Of a DNA stretch of 64,000 nt, positions 25,275 to 37,951 are shown in pieces (the stretch's first letter is position 1; the number at the start of each line of letters is the position of its first letter). Position numbers and translations under genes: made by a program. Source of the stretch: Stereocaulon alpinum (taxonomy: Eukaryota > Ascomycota > Lecanoromycetes > Lecanorales > Stereocaulaceae). The notes beneath the pieces were generated by a model. The model was not told where the DNA came from, did not search any database, and worked only from the letters and a program-made list of their open reading frames with translations. The stretch covers positions 434,001-498,000 of the forward strand of contig JAEUBA010000011.1 in assembly GCA_018257865.1 (NCBI GenBank), read 5' to 3'.

Positions 25275-26176
25275 TCACAATCTCCGTCTCAAGCAACCCC
25301 CGCCGCCCCCTTCAGCACCCACCGACCAACCAACCTCCCCAACCCCTCCTCTCTTGCCCTCCCGACCGTCCTTCTCCCTTCCCCACCACTCATAACCGCC
25401 CACCCCCCCAAAGCCAGTGTCACTCCTCCACTGCTCCCTCTCCCTTCTCCTCCATTCCTCATGCCTCTCCCACAAAGCTTCCTCCAGACTCCCAAACTGG
25501 CCCATTTGGACGTACTCATCAAGGCTGTGAACTGTATCTGAATGGAAATCATTGGCGAGACGGTGGTGTGGAAGTCATTGGTTGCGTTGTCCGCGAAGGT
25601 TTGGGCTGAATTGGGTAAGGGTTAATCGTTGGTCGTTGGGTGAAATAGCGGTGCCGGATTCAGAGCCTGGTGGCATTATGTTGGTGGAGGTGTCACTGTA
25701 TACCGAGCTGCAAACAACAGTATCGCTTCCGCTCGAACTCACGCGCTCGTCCCCTGGCAGATTGCCGCTAGTGATGCGGACTCCACGCATGGCAGGTGGT
25801 GAGACAACGGCATGTGCGCCCTTTATTCCGCCAGGAAGATTTTGGGAATGGAATCTTGCGCGGCAGTAGAGTCGTCGAGGGATGTAGGCGATGATGTTCA
25901 CGAATGATGCTCCGAGGTGGACGATGGGACAGGTTTTTGGAGGCTTCGGGTGGTGGTTTGCGCCTGGTGGAGGGCTACTGTTGAGGGAGCGGAAGAAGCG
26001 TGGGTCTTGTCTGCTTGGTAGAGGGGGAAGCGGCCTTCGGCTTTGTAGCGGTAGGGGGGCATGTTTGAGAGGGCGCTGTGAGGGTCTCGCGCTATCACTG
26101 AGGTCTTGGGTCGTGGAGGTGTAGAGAATTCTCCAGTAGAGAGAAGAGAGATGGAAGGCAGAATAACTGAACACAA
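25275..26176 (-). pseudogene. 300-codon frame with one internal stop; probable decaying gene
   Basis: One minus-strand frame runs for about 300 codons (26174-25275) with a single internal TGA at 25577-25575. Both halves look protein-like. The N-terminal part is Pro/Ser-rich with GAHAVVSPPAMRGVRITSG. The part after the stop contains HSLDEYVQMGQFGSLEEALWE and then a Gly/Arg/Trp-rich end. A second frame over 26176-25898 is also open (MPPYRYKAEGRFPLYQADKT), so a frameshift or an unrecognised intron is possible too. No signal peptide or known domain is seen. Confidence 0.4.
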
Positions 26177-27303
26177 CCTTTGAGAGTGTCGGACGAGATG
26201 TGTTACAATGAATTATACGTCGTGAAAGACGGATACGTGGTCGAAGCCAAACAAAGACGCATCATTGTCGCTTTTGCTAGCTTCGTCGCGTTCAGTGCCC
26301 TTCAATGGTTGCATCTGGTCCACGGTGAAAAGACAGCGAGTTCGTATTATTCTTGGTGGAAGGAGAAGTGGATCGGTTTAGTTGTTGTGAATATCGACGT
26401 GGAAGCTGCAGGTGGAGAGGACGTTGATTCCCTCCTTTCGATCGTTAGTAACGGAAGATCTTGGTACTGCGAACAGCCTTGACTGCTAGGAATACGAAGC
26501 AGCGTTGATGGAGATGGTGCAGGAAATAGCTGGAACAGTGAGGACGGGACCTAGAAAACGCGTCATAGATTCTCGTGCAGTGTCAAAGAAAGTTCCAAGA
26601 TGAAACAGCTTGATAGTTGCTAACACGGTTGTGATCTCGTTGAATTGGTATCAAATTTTTGAAATGCAAGGATACATAAAGGCCTAGAGAATCGAGACTC
26701 GTCGCCCTGATCTTCCGGTCGTGTCTCGATCAAAGACATGATCTTACATAGGCCGTGAATCATTCAAGCTCTCCCCAGTCTCTCATTTGCACATTCTCAA
26801 TTAATTCACAAAGCGAAAACCTGCCAGACTTAACGTAGCTAGCGGTCTAATATCTCAGCGTCATAAGCCGTCCACTGCCATATTACCTGTCCATCAATTC
26901 CGTTGTCGAGAATGGAAACTGTCGGAATAACTTCGCTCCGCACTCCGCAATTAGCGGCTTGGCGCCAACTCCTAGATAAAACACCATAGCTTAGCTAGCT
27001 AGATTCAATCAATCCCCAGTTTACCAAGCCCAATAGACACCCTGCAATCAGGTTGTCCGGGGCAGGTAATAGGGGATCAAGCTACCTACTAATCGGTACT
27101 ACCTAGGCTAGCAGCTAGGTTCTACCGACAGAAACCAAAATGAATAAATATACAGACTGGAAGATCCATTTCTGTACAATGGAACCAAGGAAACCCTTTT
27201 TCAGATATAACACCCATGCTCAAACAGCCAGTGTTGGCTGGAGCGATCAGGGTCCTTACGATCATCAACGATAGCATCTTAGTCCTGGTGAAGGATGGCC
27301 TCT
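26177..27303. other. Intergenic region
   Basis: An open frame of 100 codons at 26180-26482 has no domain and lies opposite the probable promoter of the broken gene. The segment around 26990-27120 is rich in CTAG/GCTAGC steps. Nothing else was noted. Confidence 0.45.
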
Positions 27304-28669
27304 TTAGACACAATCCGAGTCCGCCGGTGAGAAAGCTTTGGGAGGATATCGGGGCTCGGGGATAGTCCCATCCGCATTCGCATGCTGATACGGATCCTTC
27401 TCCCCAAGAGGACGATCGTTGATCGTCTCTCCACTGTGAGTCACGACAGCCTCACTATGGGATCGAGGCTCGTCCGAGACGAACTGTACAGTAGAAGAAT
27501 AGTCGTCGCCATATTTGTCGAATTTTCTATCGTTAGATTTCTTTGGGAGTTGATGTCGATCTTCCGATATTCGTCCTGAAACCGAAGCGCTAGAGCCGCG
27601 CCATCTCTTGGGAATCAACGAGTTAAGGACTGGTAGGCTTGCTGCGATGCAGCCGAAGAAGAGGTCAATGACTGTCCAAATTTCAGTCTCAAGGGCTTCC
27701 CCTGCGCAGAACGTGTTAGCAAGCCCTGCCTTTTAGCGAAGCGGAGAGGGGTGGCTTACAAGTCACATCCAAAGCGTTGTGTTGGGTGACTAGTTGCCTG
27801 TTGACGCTGCCAATGACTGATACAGCACCAATCGAAAAGAGGAAGATGAGTCTAATTCTCTTCGAATTTGACATCTTCATTTTGCAGAATATGATGACAG
27901 GGACCATAAGGAGAAGAAAGTCGAGGATGACATGAGTGACATTCAATGCTAGACTGTATCGGTTGATTGTGATGCATTTAACTGGTTGTGTTGGTTTGCC
28001 GTAGCCTGAGAACCCCCATGAATGTAGGACTGGGATGCATTTGAATACTGAGATGAAGATTGAGGTGATGATGAAGGCCACAATAAGAACGAGGAGGGTG
28101 TTGTGGTACATCATCCAGGGTTTGGACGTTATGCCGGTGAGGCGGCGATTGAAGAGCGTGATGGAGATCTTGATAAGGCCAACGGTGACGTAGAAGAGCA
28201 TGGTGTTTCCCGCGGCGAACTGGGCTCTATGTCAGTCGAGCCTTCTGTTTAAATCGAATGCCGAACTCACAGTAATGAACTGGTTGAGCTCTTTATATGT
28301 GATGTCGTAAATGTGCTGGCCTGCACCTCCGTAATTGACTATAGCAATGGCAATAGCTAGCCAAGTAATAGTCCCAGTAGCTCCGAATATTATGGCGTAG
28401 TCATCCAAGCCCCATGTCAGATCCTTCTTAAAGTAGCGAAGTGCCAGACGAGCGGAAGTTATGATCACAAGAAGCGATATGAGCACCGAATAAGCTGCTA
28501 TCATATGCGGTCCGCGAGTCTGACCGTGTGGTGCGCCCGGAGGTGCTGCTAGTAACGGAATGCCCATATTTGGATTTCCTGGGACCTTGTATCCACGATA
28601 GAAGCCCCGGACGATGTAGAAGTCATCCTGGTTGGCTGGTGGGAGCCCCACGAGCGCTGAACCGTTCAT
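27304..28669 (-). CDS. Fungal rhodopsin-domain integral membrane protein (PTH11-like without CFEM)
   Basis: Three exons (28669-28271, 28219-27760, 27701-27304) give 418 residues; introns of 51 and 58 nt have GT-AG ends and keep frame. After a soluble N-terminus of about 60 residues, seven hydrophobic segments are visible, including MIAAYSVLISLLVII, TITWLAIAIAIVNYG, a segment leading into YVTVGLIKISITLFNRR, and VILDFLLLMVPVIIFC. The sequence from the second intron junction (DVTWEAL) through IWTVIDLFFGCIAASLPVL matches the last two helices of the fungal rhodopsin/SAT4-type family. There is no N-terminal eight-cysteine CFEM domain, unlike true PTH11. The C-terminal 100 residues are a cytosolic Ser/Asp/Pro-rich tail. 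The ligand and pathway are unknown. Confidence 0.88.
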
Positions 28670-30715
28670 GATGGCAATCTTGACTAGATAGGTAGGGAAT
28701 CAAGCTAGAAGTTGGGGTCGTAATGCAAGAGGCTCGCACCTTTGGAACGAGCTAAAAAGGTATGGTGTGTTATGGGACGTATGGGGGAACAAGACTTTTC
28801 GAGAGTGCAGACGTAGAGATGTATTCGACCGAGTCAGTATGGTAGTTGAGGAGGACTCCATGATATAAGTTTTCTATCCTATTCCTAGTGTTAGCATCTC
28901 TAGAGTTGTGTGACCCCACCTTCGGCTTCAGAGACCTTTTGGCAAGACGAGGAATCTAATCCCACGTCAAGCCATCCATCCCACGAGGTTACATGGGATG
29001 TGGTTGAGCTTCAGCGAAGTTCCAACTTTGCTTACTCCGGAAGCGGGCCGCTTATCAGTCTATCGAGTAAACACGGGCCACATTAAGGCTAGCGACGAGT
29101 GACAATCTAATTACAGCAAGCTATTGGCTGGCACGGGGCCAGATGTTCAAAGGTTGTGGACATGTGGACGGCTGAGGACTATCTAGGAACTCGGGAGGTG
29201 GCATCATCCGAGCAAGGGGACGCTTCCCATAGCGTCTTTGATGGTGCCATGTTAAGTTGATCAACGAACAGCGGGCCCCAACGAACAGCTTGACGCCACG
29301 CGCGGTTCCTAATACTAATGTTTCACTCATAGTCACTAGGAGATAGGAGACCGTCGACTACGGTGATTAGAACTTCGAAAAGAGTTTTGCCTATACTGCG
29401 CGGCATGACTAGTGGAGAACACCAAGACAGTACATATAAGGAGTGGGCACTTCAGAATTAAGCTGCTTTGAATACGAACCAACAAACCCATAACGATCAA
29501 CATTTGCCGTGAAACCCTCTGACACGGGAACACCAGTTGTTGAGTGGACGCAGTCTCCAGTGGCGCATGATAACGGAGGATTTCGCCTTAGTCCGACGAC
29601 TGACTTACAAGATAAGATGCTCAATGTTTACTCGATCGATAGGGGGAAAAGTCGCAAGCTATCAATGACGACAGATCAGCAAAAGCCTCTGCCGTGGTGT
29701 TAGTCAGGGACTCAGGGCATATCATCTCTCCAGATCTGGCAGATTTCATTGGTGCGCCTGTAGATTGTAGATGCTTCTACGCTACAATAACGTCATTCAA
29801 TCCTTGGCCGGCTTCCCGCTTCCCGCTTGCCACTAACGCTAGCTCAAGGAGTCCGACACTACGGAGTATCTATCTGTGTATTGCCAATACTACCGGCTAA
29901 TGAGAAGAACCTGCGGCGAGGTGCATTGTGTCTGATATTGTGGGATTGTGGAAATTGTCCTCTTACTTCCAGAGCATGTCCGCGTCGTTGCAGCTGCGGG
30001 GAGAGATACTCGCTTGGCTTGATGAGAGCTGACCTACCAAGCACGAACAGCGACCTCGTTGACGCATTGACGCAAGGCGTGCTAGGCGTCATCGTCCAGC
30101 GCCTAGACCCCTGACCAGCCTGTCCAGCCATCCAGCCCTCTGATCTGGTCGTCTCTGCGGTTTTGCTGGATGAAGGACAAGTTTACCTGTGCTCATATCC
30201 TCCAGAAACTGTCTGCTCGACAGTGGAACCGGCCAAGCACGGTTCACTGAAGCCATCGTCCGCTTACCGTATGTGGTTAGCCTTTACGCCTTAGTCTGTG
30301 CCTTCACCGCCGTCTGAGGACGAGAACACGGACGGCAGTAGTACGTACCTAATTTACCAAGCGAAGCCAAGCACTCAGTCAGTAATAACAATGCTCAATT
30401 TCAAAGAGCACTCATTTTACGTGACCCAAGTACCCCCGTAACGTGTATTGATTTGGAAAGTAGCTGATAGCATACCAAAAATGCTGAATACAAGCTGCAA
30501 GACGCGGGATTAGGACTAACCCCGCATTCTATGCGACGTCGACATCCTGGCGAGCGCTTGATGGTCGATATCCGCCAGCCTTACATATGCGGGATGACAT
30601 GTCATGCGACGAGTTAATAATAATGCGAAATGACGATACCTTAGGTATAAGAGTCTATGCACCTGTGATGGCCTTAAGACGAACTTTCATCACTTGTTGT
30701 TTTGCGGTACGCAAC
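28670..30715. other. Intergenic region between divergent genes
   Basis: About 2 kb separating the minus-strand rhodopsin-like gene from the plus-strand hydrolase gene. Short frames only; no repeat or RNA gene recognised. Confidence 0.5.
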
Positions 30716-31964
30716 ATGATCAAGGAACTCCTTCTCATCGCAGCTTTCGCCCTGCGCTTGGGCACTGGAACAGTAACTTCAAGCGTCTCTCCAGATCAAG
30801 GTGCTGCCGCTGGAAGACCTCACCACGATGCCGCCTACACTAGAAGGGTGTTCTACGTCGGAGGTGACTACAATAAGACGGCTTTAGGGACTGTTCTCCA
30901 GGATCAGATCTATGTAGAGCAACTCACACCTGCAGCTGGGAAGACACAGGCGCACCCAATAGTAATGCTGCACGGCGGCGATCTTTCAGGCATCGTGTGG
31001 CTCAACAAACCGGATAACGGCACAGGATGGGCATCTTTCTTTCTCAATCTAGGATACGAACTTTTTCTGGTCGATGAATGGAGCGTTGGACGTTCTGGCC
31101 CTGAATCGACCGCGTACAAATCTACTGATGGCTCTGGCATTGGTTACGAAATTGCGGAGGTAGCCTTCTCAGCTCCACAGCTTTACAACAACTACTATCA
31201 AGCAAGGTTTCATACACAGTGGCCAGGGGTGAGTGAGGGCGATTTGAATGATGCAAGTAGTTTCAGTGCTCACAGATGTCATGGAACAGAAAGGTACCTT
31301 TGGTGACCCAATCTTCGACGATTACTTTTCAAAATTCGGTCCTTCGACTTTCGGTCCCCAAGCGGAAACCATCATGCGAGCTGCCATGTGCGATCTCTTA
31401 CGCCGGATCGGTCCTGCCATGATCATCGCCCACTCCCTTGGTGGTCAATACGCGCTTCTCGCCAGCGATGAGTGTCCAGATCTAGTGCTCGCTCATGTAG
31501 CAGTTGAAGGCGATCAAACACCTTTCGGAAGCTACGATAACGCTGTAAATGGCGCAAACACATCAATTCCCTACCGCCCCTACGGCATCGCCAACACACC
31601 ACTCGACTACTCACCACCTATCAACGATCCCAGTCAATTGGTAAAAGCGACCGTCGGACAGACGACGTACACGGATGGCCTGCTGTCGAATTTCAGCTGC
31701 ATCTTGCAAGCCGAATCGCCTGCGCCCAGGAAGTTGACGAACATTGCCAAAGTGCCGCAACTATTCATCGTCAGTCAGGCAAGCATTCATATAACGTATG
31801 ATCACTGTCAGGTCTCGTATCTCCGCCAGGCGGGTGTGCATGTTACATTTACGTACCTGCCTGACGTAGGAATAGAGGGGAACGGACATTTCATGATGCT
31901 GGAGAAGAACAGCGATGACATCGCTGCTTACATTAATGAATGGGTACGGAAGAATTGTAAATAG
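30716..31964 (+). CDS. Secreted alpha/beta-hydrolase fold protein
   Basis: Two exons (30716-31228, 31290-31964) joined by a 61-nt intron give 395 residues. The start was placed at the ATG of MIKELLLIAAFALRLG, a signal peptide; the frame is open farther upstream but adds a Cys/Met-rich segment unlike a protein start. The acceptor at 31289 was chosen because it joins HTQWPG to KGTFGDPIFDDYF, the usual sequence at this point in fungal relatives. Catalytic features: oxyanion-hole HGG at 86-88, nucleophile Ser220 in AHSLGG, and a C-terminal His371 in GNGHFMMLE. The substrate is unknown; an esterase, lipase or peptidase role in the secretory pathway or outside the cell is likely. Confidence 0.87.
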
Positions 31965-33530
31965 AAAAGTGTTGGGCCCGAAACCACATAAATGGTTCAC
32001 GATTAACGCTTAACGACTCTGGAGGAAGTGCAGTACTTAAGTTATTGACTCAGGACATGTTGACTGCCCTTGCTTCAGCAACACCGAGTCATACTGAAAG
32101 ACCACTCTCCGTGCACTGACTTCTGCTAGTACGCAGCACATGACCACATCTCGAATTGCACCTCGAATCAGTAGTAACGCGCGCGAAAGGCGTGAACAAA
32201 TAGAGTGGAGGCGCATTGCATACCGCTGGAGACGGCTCAATGATGAAGAGATCGTGAGTTTTGCTCTATATGCCCTAAGAAGTCGTCAGTTTTTCCGTTT
32301 CAGGCTAAGACATATTCAATACGATGCTCTACATGTGCTGATAGTTGCGGGTACATTGCTCATGTTGCCGCCGAGAGTCAACCATCTTTGCTAATCATGC
32401 AAATGTATGCTGATGGTCAGTATCGGCGACACTATACCCTTAGTGTCCTCACATCCGGTCGTATACACAGCGTTGCTCGCCTTCCAACGCCGGAAGGCCA
32501 ATTATCGCGCGCAGGAGCGGAAATACCCTTGGCGATTGGCCAATTTGAGGTAGACTCAAAGCATTAAGCGAGAAGTGCAGCGAGTCCCTTCCAGAAGTCC
32601 TCTCAATTGAGACCGTATGCGCCTGCCTACTCGCCAACTTTCATTGCTGGGCCAATTATGTGATCGGCCGGTAAAGAATGTTAAATCTGATGCTCCCAGC
32701 TACTCCTGCCACGGGATTGAGGGGTACATATAGGGGGAAATTAGCGGCATTTACAGGGGTGCAATAGGGGTACGTTTAGGGGATGCTGGTCCAGAGGTCT
32801 AGTAATGAATCGATCAGACCTCCATATCTCAACACTGGAGGTCTAAAAGATCAAGAATGGAGACTACTTGATGCTTTAAACTCTCTCAAGCGAAAGCGTC
32901 CTCCAAGCTGCGAAAGGGTGTGCAACGGCCGAGTGCGATACAATACACTTGCCTGGTCTGGCTCAGGGCTGTGTAGCTGGGCATTGTCTGCTCAAGGTTG
33001 CGGGAGATTACACAGAGAATTCGGAGTCTTGCGGCTCCTTCGAACTGGTAGCGTTCATTCCCAATAATTCCAGAAAGACGTTTGGTATTGTGGACCCTTT
33101 GCATGACGCTCCCATAAGATCCAAGCAATCTTTCCATAACCTACACATGCGATCTCCATGGACTGATCTATGCAGGGCTATGGTGCTGGTAGAATTTGGA
33201 TTAGACCACGGATCAGGAACAAAGTGCAGCGCGCAATTGAATGGTGAATAGCAGACAGAATTTGGATGAATAGACAAACTCTACAACAAGGTACGTCCCA
33301 TTAACATGCGAGTGTCGTTTCCGCCATCGAAGGATGAATAAGGTAGCAATACCCGCCTGAATGCGTATTCACTTTAGTAGAACGCTATGAGCTCATCCCA
33401 CTCCAGGCAACCTACCCTCAGCACCCCACTTCACGCAACCCACCCTTTTCACCCCACTGCGGCACGACTTGACCTTGCAACCTACGCCTTGATATCATGT
33501 AGAGAATATCTACACTTATAAACAAACAAC
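31965..33530. other. Intergenic region with a small hairpin
   Basis: No gene seen. A perfect 9-bp inverted repeat (AGACCTCCA / TGGAGGTCT) at 32816-32844 could form a small hairpin. The last 40 bases before 33531 look like a normal leader (ACAAACAACATGG). Confidence 0.5.
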
Positions 33531-35142
33531 ATGGTTACTGCTAGCTTATCTCTTCCTGACCGCCTAGCAGCATGGTGTGTCACCTGCCTAGCTGCAGTAA
33601 GACAGATCTCTCTCCCACTCTTCGACAGCTGCAGTTGCGAATATACTAAATTCATTTGCGCAGTCAATCGTCTACGTACTAGCAAAAGGGCTTTACAATG
33701 TCTATCTCCACCCTCTCTCCAGGTTTCCCGGCCCTCGATTTGCCGCAGCAACCAAGATCCCCATCGCTGCTGCATCCTGGGACGGAACCTTGCCGCACTG
33801 GCTGCTTTCATTGCATGAGAGATACTCCAGCGAGGTTATACGTATATCGCCAGACGAGCTGTCCATAATCTCCCCTGGCGCCTGGAAAGATATCTACGCC
33901 CACGAAGCAGGCCGTACTCCCTTTCCAAGAGATCTAGGCATCTACACTGGTTTCAATAGCATAGTAACTGCAGATGATGCCGATCATAGCCGAATGCGCA
34001 GAGTGCTCAGCCATGCGTTCTCCGATAAAGCGTTGCATGAGCAAGAGCCTCTGCTTCAGATGCATGTGCAGGAACTCATCGATGGTTTGAAGAAGGCAAG
34101 CGATGGCTCATTGAAGGGAGAAGTCAATATGGTGAGTTGGTTTCGATGGACTACAATGGACGTTATTGGCGACCTCGCATTCGGCGAATCTTTTGGCTGC
34201 TTGAAGAACACTAAATTCCATTCCTGGGTGGCGAGCCTAGCGTCTAGCATCAAGATTGTCGTCATAGCAAGCATCACGCTCCGCTTTCCACCTCTCCAGA
34301 AACTTCTTCGCCTACTACTTGTCTCCAAGAGTCTGCGTCGTGCAAGGGATGACCATGGACGCTTATCAGCCGAGACACTTGAGCGTCGAATGGAACTTGG
34401 TACGAGTAGCGAACGAAAAGATTTCATGACGTATATCCTTGCGCACAACGAGGCGGGCAAAGCGGGCTTGACGAATCAAGAATTACACGACAACGCAACT
34501 ACGATGATCGGAGCCGGGAGTGAGACTACAGCTGCATTACTGAGTGGGATGATCTGGTTTGCATTGAAGAATCCAGAATGCTTGGCTAGGGTTCAAGCGG
34601 AGGTACGCGAGGCATGTAAGGTGAAGGAAGATATCAACGCTCAAGTTCTTGGAGAACTAGAGTATTTCAACGCCTTCATCAATGAGGTTTTCCGCATCTA
34701 TCCCACAGGTGTGGCAGGCCAACCCCGCCGCGCCCCACCAGAAGGTGCGGTGGTATGCGGTCATTACATACCAGGCGGAACGGGCATTCAGATGAACCAA
34801 TTCGCGGTCAATCATTATCCTGCCAACTTCTCGTCGCCGGAGATATTTGCGCCAGAGCGATGGCTTGTCGATGCCACCAATGGGGGCGACAGTCGGTGGG
34901 CTGGGGACAAAAGAGAGGTGCTTCAGCCTTTTGGTGTCGGGCCGAGAAATTGTATTGGGAAGAATCTTGCGCTCACGGAGTTGAGGCTAGTTTTTGCGCG
35001 GATGGTGTGGGAGTTCGACGTTGAGTTGGGGGAGGAGATGATGGAGGGCAACGGTAGGGGAGGGAACTGGGCGGATCAGAGGTGCTGGATGACTTGGTGG
35101 CAGCCGCCGCTTTGGGTGAGGTTGATTCCGAGGTGGGATTGA
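33531..35142 (+). CDS. Cytochrome P450 monooxygenase
   Basis: Two exons (33531-33596, 33664-35142; intron 67 nt, GTAAGA...GCGCAG) give 514 residues, a normal P450 length. The short first exon supplies the membrane anchor, and the join reads into YNVYLHPLSRFPGPRF, the proline-rich hinge. The I-helix has AGSETT at about 306-311, the K-helix ExxR is E363-R366 (EVFR), the PERW motif is present, and the haem loop FGVGPRNCIG puts the axial Cys at 452. The protein should sit on the ER membrane and use NADPH-P450 reductase. Similarity in feel is to fungal CYP65/isotrichodermin-hydroxylase-type enzymes, but the family cannot be fixed by eye. There is no synthase, transferase or transporter gene nearby, so a metabolite cluster is not supported. 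Confidence 0.95.
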
Positions 35143-35913
35143 AATATCGCATTCAGAAATCGTGGTCCTCAAGCTCTTATTTCAGTAAGCGTCTTTTGAT
35201 TGAAACTCTTTGATAAGGTGGTTTATGTTTACTAACGGCTTGTATTACTCCTATTTTGCTCATTTGTTGATTTACCTGTCATGCCGATTAGTCTTGGACT
35301 TCTGCCCAGATGTCAATCAAGATTCCTTCATCATGAATTAAAGCATTCTTCCGATTCACAACACATCATCTCCACAAAATCTGAGATATCTTCAAAGATG
35401 AATATAGGATTCAGTCCTGCTCCCGTGGCAATGGCGATGCCTTGCTGAAAAGTGTTTGTAATTTTGGAACTGCGAGCGAAAGAGCTGTATGCTTAACATG
35501 TGACTGCTGAACACATCGGTCGAGTGACAGTAAGCGTCGAACGACAATCTCATCATTGAGCCATCATTTTCTGGGTACTTCAAAGTGACCGTGAACGACG
35601 GCTGGGAAGCGGGGTAATAACACAAGACCGTTGTAACACCATAATAATACATATCTACTAATATACAGCCATACCCTCCTCTTCCTTTTCTGCTTCTTCA
35701 CCAATCTCTCCCCTCTCTACCACAATTCTCTAGGCTCTTCCATCACCATTCTAACCCAAAGCATTCCCAACCCTCTCCCCTCTCTACCACAATTCTCTAG
35801 GCTCTTCCATCACCATTCTAACCCAAAGCATTCCCAACCCTCTCCCCTCTCCACCTCCCAAAAACAACAAACAACCATCACCACCCACCCTCCCAACCTC
35901 CCCACCATCCGAA
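35143..35913. other. Intergenic region and leader
   Basis: The first half is the P450 3' flank. The second half is C/T-rich and holds the 67-bp tandem repeat just before the next start codon. Confidence 0.5.
35706..35856. repeat. 67-bp tandem duplication
   Basis: Starts at 35706, 35773 and 35840 (partial) show a 67-bp unit beginning CTCTCCCCTCTCTACC repeated about 2.2 times almost without change. It lies in the probable 5' leader or core promoter of the gene starting at 35914. Confidence 0.93.
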
Positions 35914-36630
35914 ATGTCTCTCCACAACCTCCCCTACGCCCGCGGCATGATCCGCCACGCAGACACCAGCTACAGCCTCCCAGCCCCAATAACCGAATAC
36001 ACCAACATCGAAAAATACCGTGACGAAAACGCCCTCTACCTCCATCACATCGCCCTCCCCGAACTAGACGTCGGGCCGAATCCCAAGCACAAATTCTATT
36101 CCCACGCCATGGATTTCCACCGATCGGATGCACGCGAGCGTACGAAGTGGCGTGGGAACATCGAGCGTCGTCGTGCTCGTAATGACCATCACTATGCTGT
36201 GGAAGGCTCGTTGCGCTTTCGCCATGTTAGGCTGCGGAATTCTGTGTCGAGTGGAGATATGGCTTGGACGTTTTCGAGCGCGCTTGATGAGATTCAAGCT
36301 AGGCTTGCGGATCTGAGGAAGAGTATTGACGATGTTGATAGTGCTGTTCGGGAAGCTCGGCAGTTGTGCTTGTTGTGTGGTAGAGGCCTTGAGGACCGCG
36401 TCCTTGCTGCATACTCCCGGGAAGATGTTAGCGATGGTAGAGTAGAAAAGAAGGAGGCGGATCAAAATTCTATGGCAGACACTGTAGCTGGAGGAGGAGT
36501 CGTGGCTGAAGGGGGTAGCGGTGTGGAGATTGAGAGTGAGAGGGTCCGCGATGGGCAGGATGCGGAGGGCTACGAGATTGTGGGTGGTGGTGAGGGGAAG
36601 AAGAGTGAGCAGATGGAGACTTGTAAATGA
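35914..36630 (+). CDS. Uncharacterised 238-residue protein
   Basis: A single exon with a typical fungal leader (CATCCGAAATGTC). The first 130 residues are His/Arg/Tyr-rich (for example YLHHIALPELDVGPNPKHKF). A helical segment around residues 120-150 (LDEIQARLADLRKSIDDVDS) could be a short coiled coil, followed by LCLLCGRG. The last 70 residues are acidic and Gly/Glu/Val-rich. No signal peptide or membrane helix is seen. The family is not recognised; codon use looks like a real gene. Confidence 0.68.
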   Translation: MSLHNLPYARGMIRHADTSYSLPAPITEYTNIEKYRDENALYLHHIALPELDVGPNPKHKFYSHAMDFHRSDARERTKWRGNIERRRARNDHHYAVEGSLRFRHVRLRNSVSSGDMAWTFSSALDEIQARLADLRKSIDDVDSAVREARQLCLLCGRGLEDRVLAAYSREDVSDGRVEKKEADQNSMADTVAGGGVVAEGGSGVEIESERVRDGQDAEGYEIVGGGEGKKSEQMETCK

Positions 36631-37951
36631 GATATCTAGCTGTTGGTGCTGAGATGTAGAGTTGCGGGTGGGTATTGTGGGAAAGTGGAGGAGATGGTGC
36701 TTTGGGGTTGGTAGTAGATAATTTTGGCAGGAGAACGAGGCGATCGTCTACCGTGACGATCTTTGTCTCGAGCACGGAGTGATGTTTTGGAAAGAGTTGC
36801 AGGTGCACCGACCATAGAGGTGAGAGGTTTGATTACGATCAATCAAAAAGCTTATGCGTTCCCATGTTAGGATCTATGAATGCTTTTCCGTACGGTCCAA
36901 CGCGTTGCCTCTCATCGCTAGTCTTTTCCCCGGCGTAGCTCCCCAAGCGGTTTACCGCGAGACCACGGAACTTTCAGCAATCACCCCGACGACTCCTACT
37001 AGCTTTCTAGCCCCAGCCTGGGAATATGCCTTCCAGCTGATGGAGAACGCAATAGCTAGTAGAAACCTGAGCTTTTCCTTAGCCCATGCCGCTGGTCAGC
37101 TTTGGATATGGGTTATGCGTAGATCCCTGTTGATGGTACGTCGAGGCTGTAGATTGGGGAAGTAGTATGTATACGTTTACGTCACTAGGTAAGGTCTGCA
37201 AAAGGGTCAAGTGGGAAGGATCTAATTTTTGGGCCAGGAATCTTCGTCTGTGATGCGTAGTATTTGCGGTTTACTTTGATCACGTGCGTATGTTTGAAGC
37301 TTTTTATCTTCTTGTGTGGCATCGGTTTTGCGATGGTCAACGGTTTTTCTTGCTCCTACAGTCAAGTGATAAGGCTTGAAACGATTGATGGCGGTCCAAC
37401 TACTTCGAAGGTATGCTACTAAGGCGGACTTTTACTGGCGTCTATCTTTAAAGCAGTGATAATCACTGGGGTACAATTCATGGACCACTTCGAGTTCGAT
37501 TACGATTGGATTGACCTCACATTGGAAGGGATACTAAAAATGATTGATGTGACAAAATTGCCACATTTTATTGTTGCGTCGTGTGCCACAAGGTGGGTGG
37601 AGGCGAACAGGGATTTCATGAGCAATGGGATTGACATCATCTGACCGAAACCTTCAGCCTCTGATCTGGTTGGGCCTTATACGTCGCAGGTCTATCGGCT
37701 ATCAACACTCCATGGTCGCAAGTGCCAATACTCTAAAAATCCTTCTCGTGACCGAACGTCTTTTCTTGCAGATCATTCGCATTTCTGCATCCAAGCAACC
37801 CTGGCTCCTATCCATCTACTAATTCTTTCACACTGGGCCTCAACTACAACGTCAAAGCTTGTAGTCAAAGGTGGGTCGGAGTCCCAACATATGTAACATT
37901 ATCTATCGCTAATCTTTTGTCGTAGATTCGGTCATACTCCAGGTTTCTACA
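36631..37951. other. Intergenic region
   Basis: A 103-codon frame at 36854-37165 was considered but shows no domain. No repeat seen. Confidence 0.45.

Noticed and set aside
26180..26482. 100-codon plus-strand frame
   Set aside because: No domain; it lies on the promoter side of the broken minus-strand gene.
30716..35142. Hydrolase plus P450 as a secondary-metabolite cluster
   Set aside because: No synthase, transferase, transporter or regulator gene accompanies them, and they are 1.6 kb apart with separate promoters.
36854..37165. 103-codon frame after the 238-residue gene
   Set aside because: Looks partly protein-like, but has no domain, no splice partner and no supporting context.
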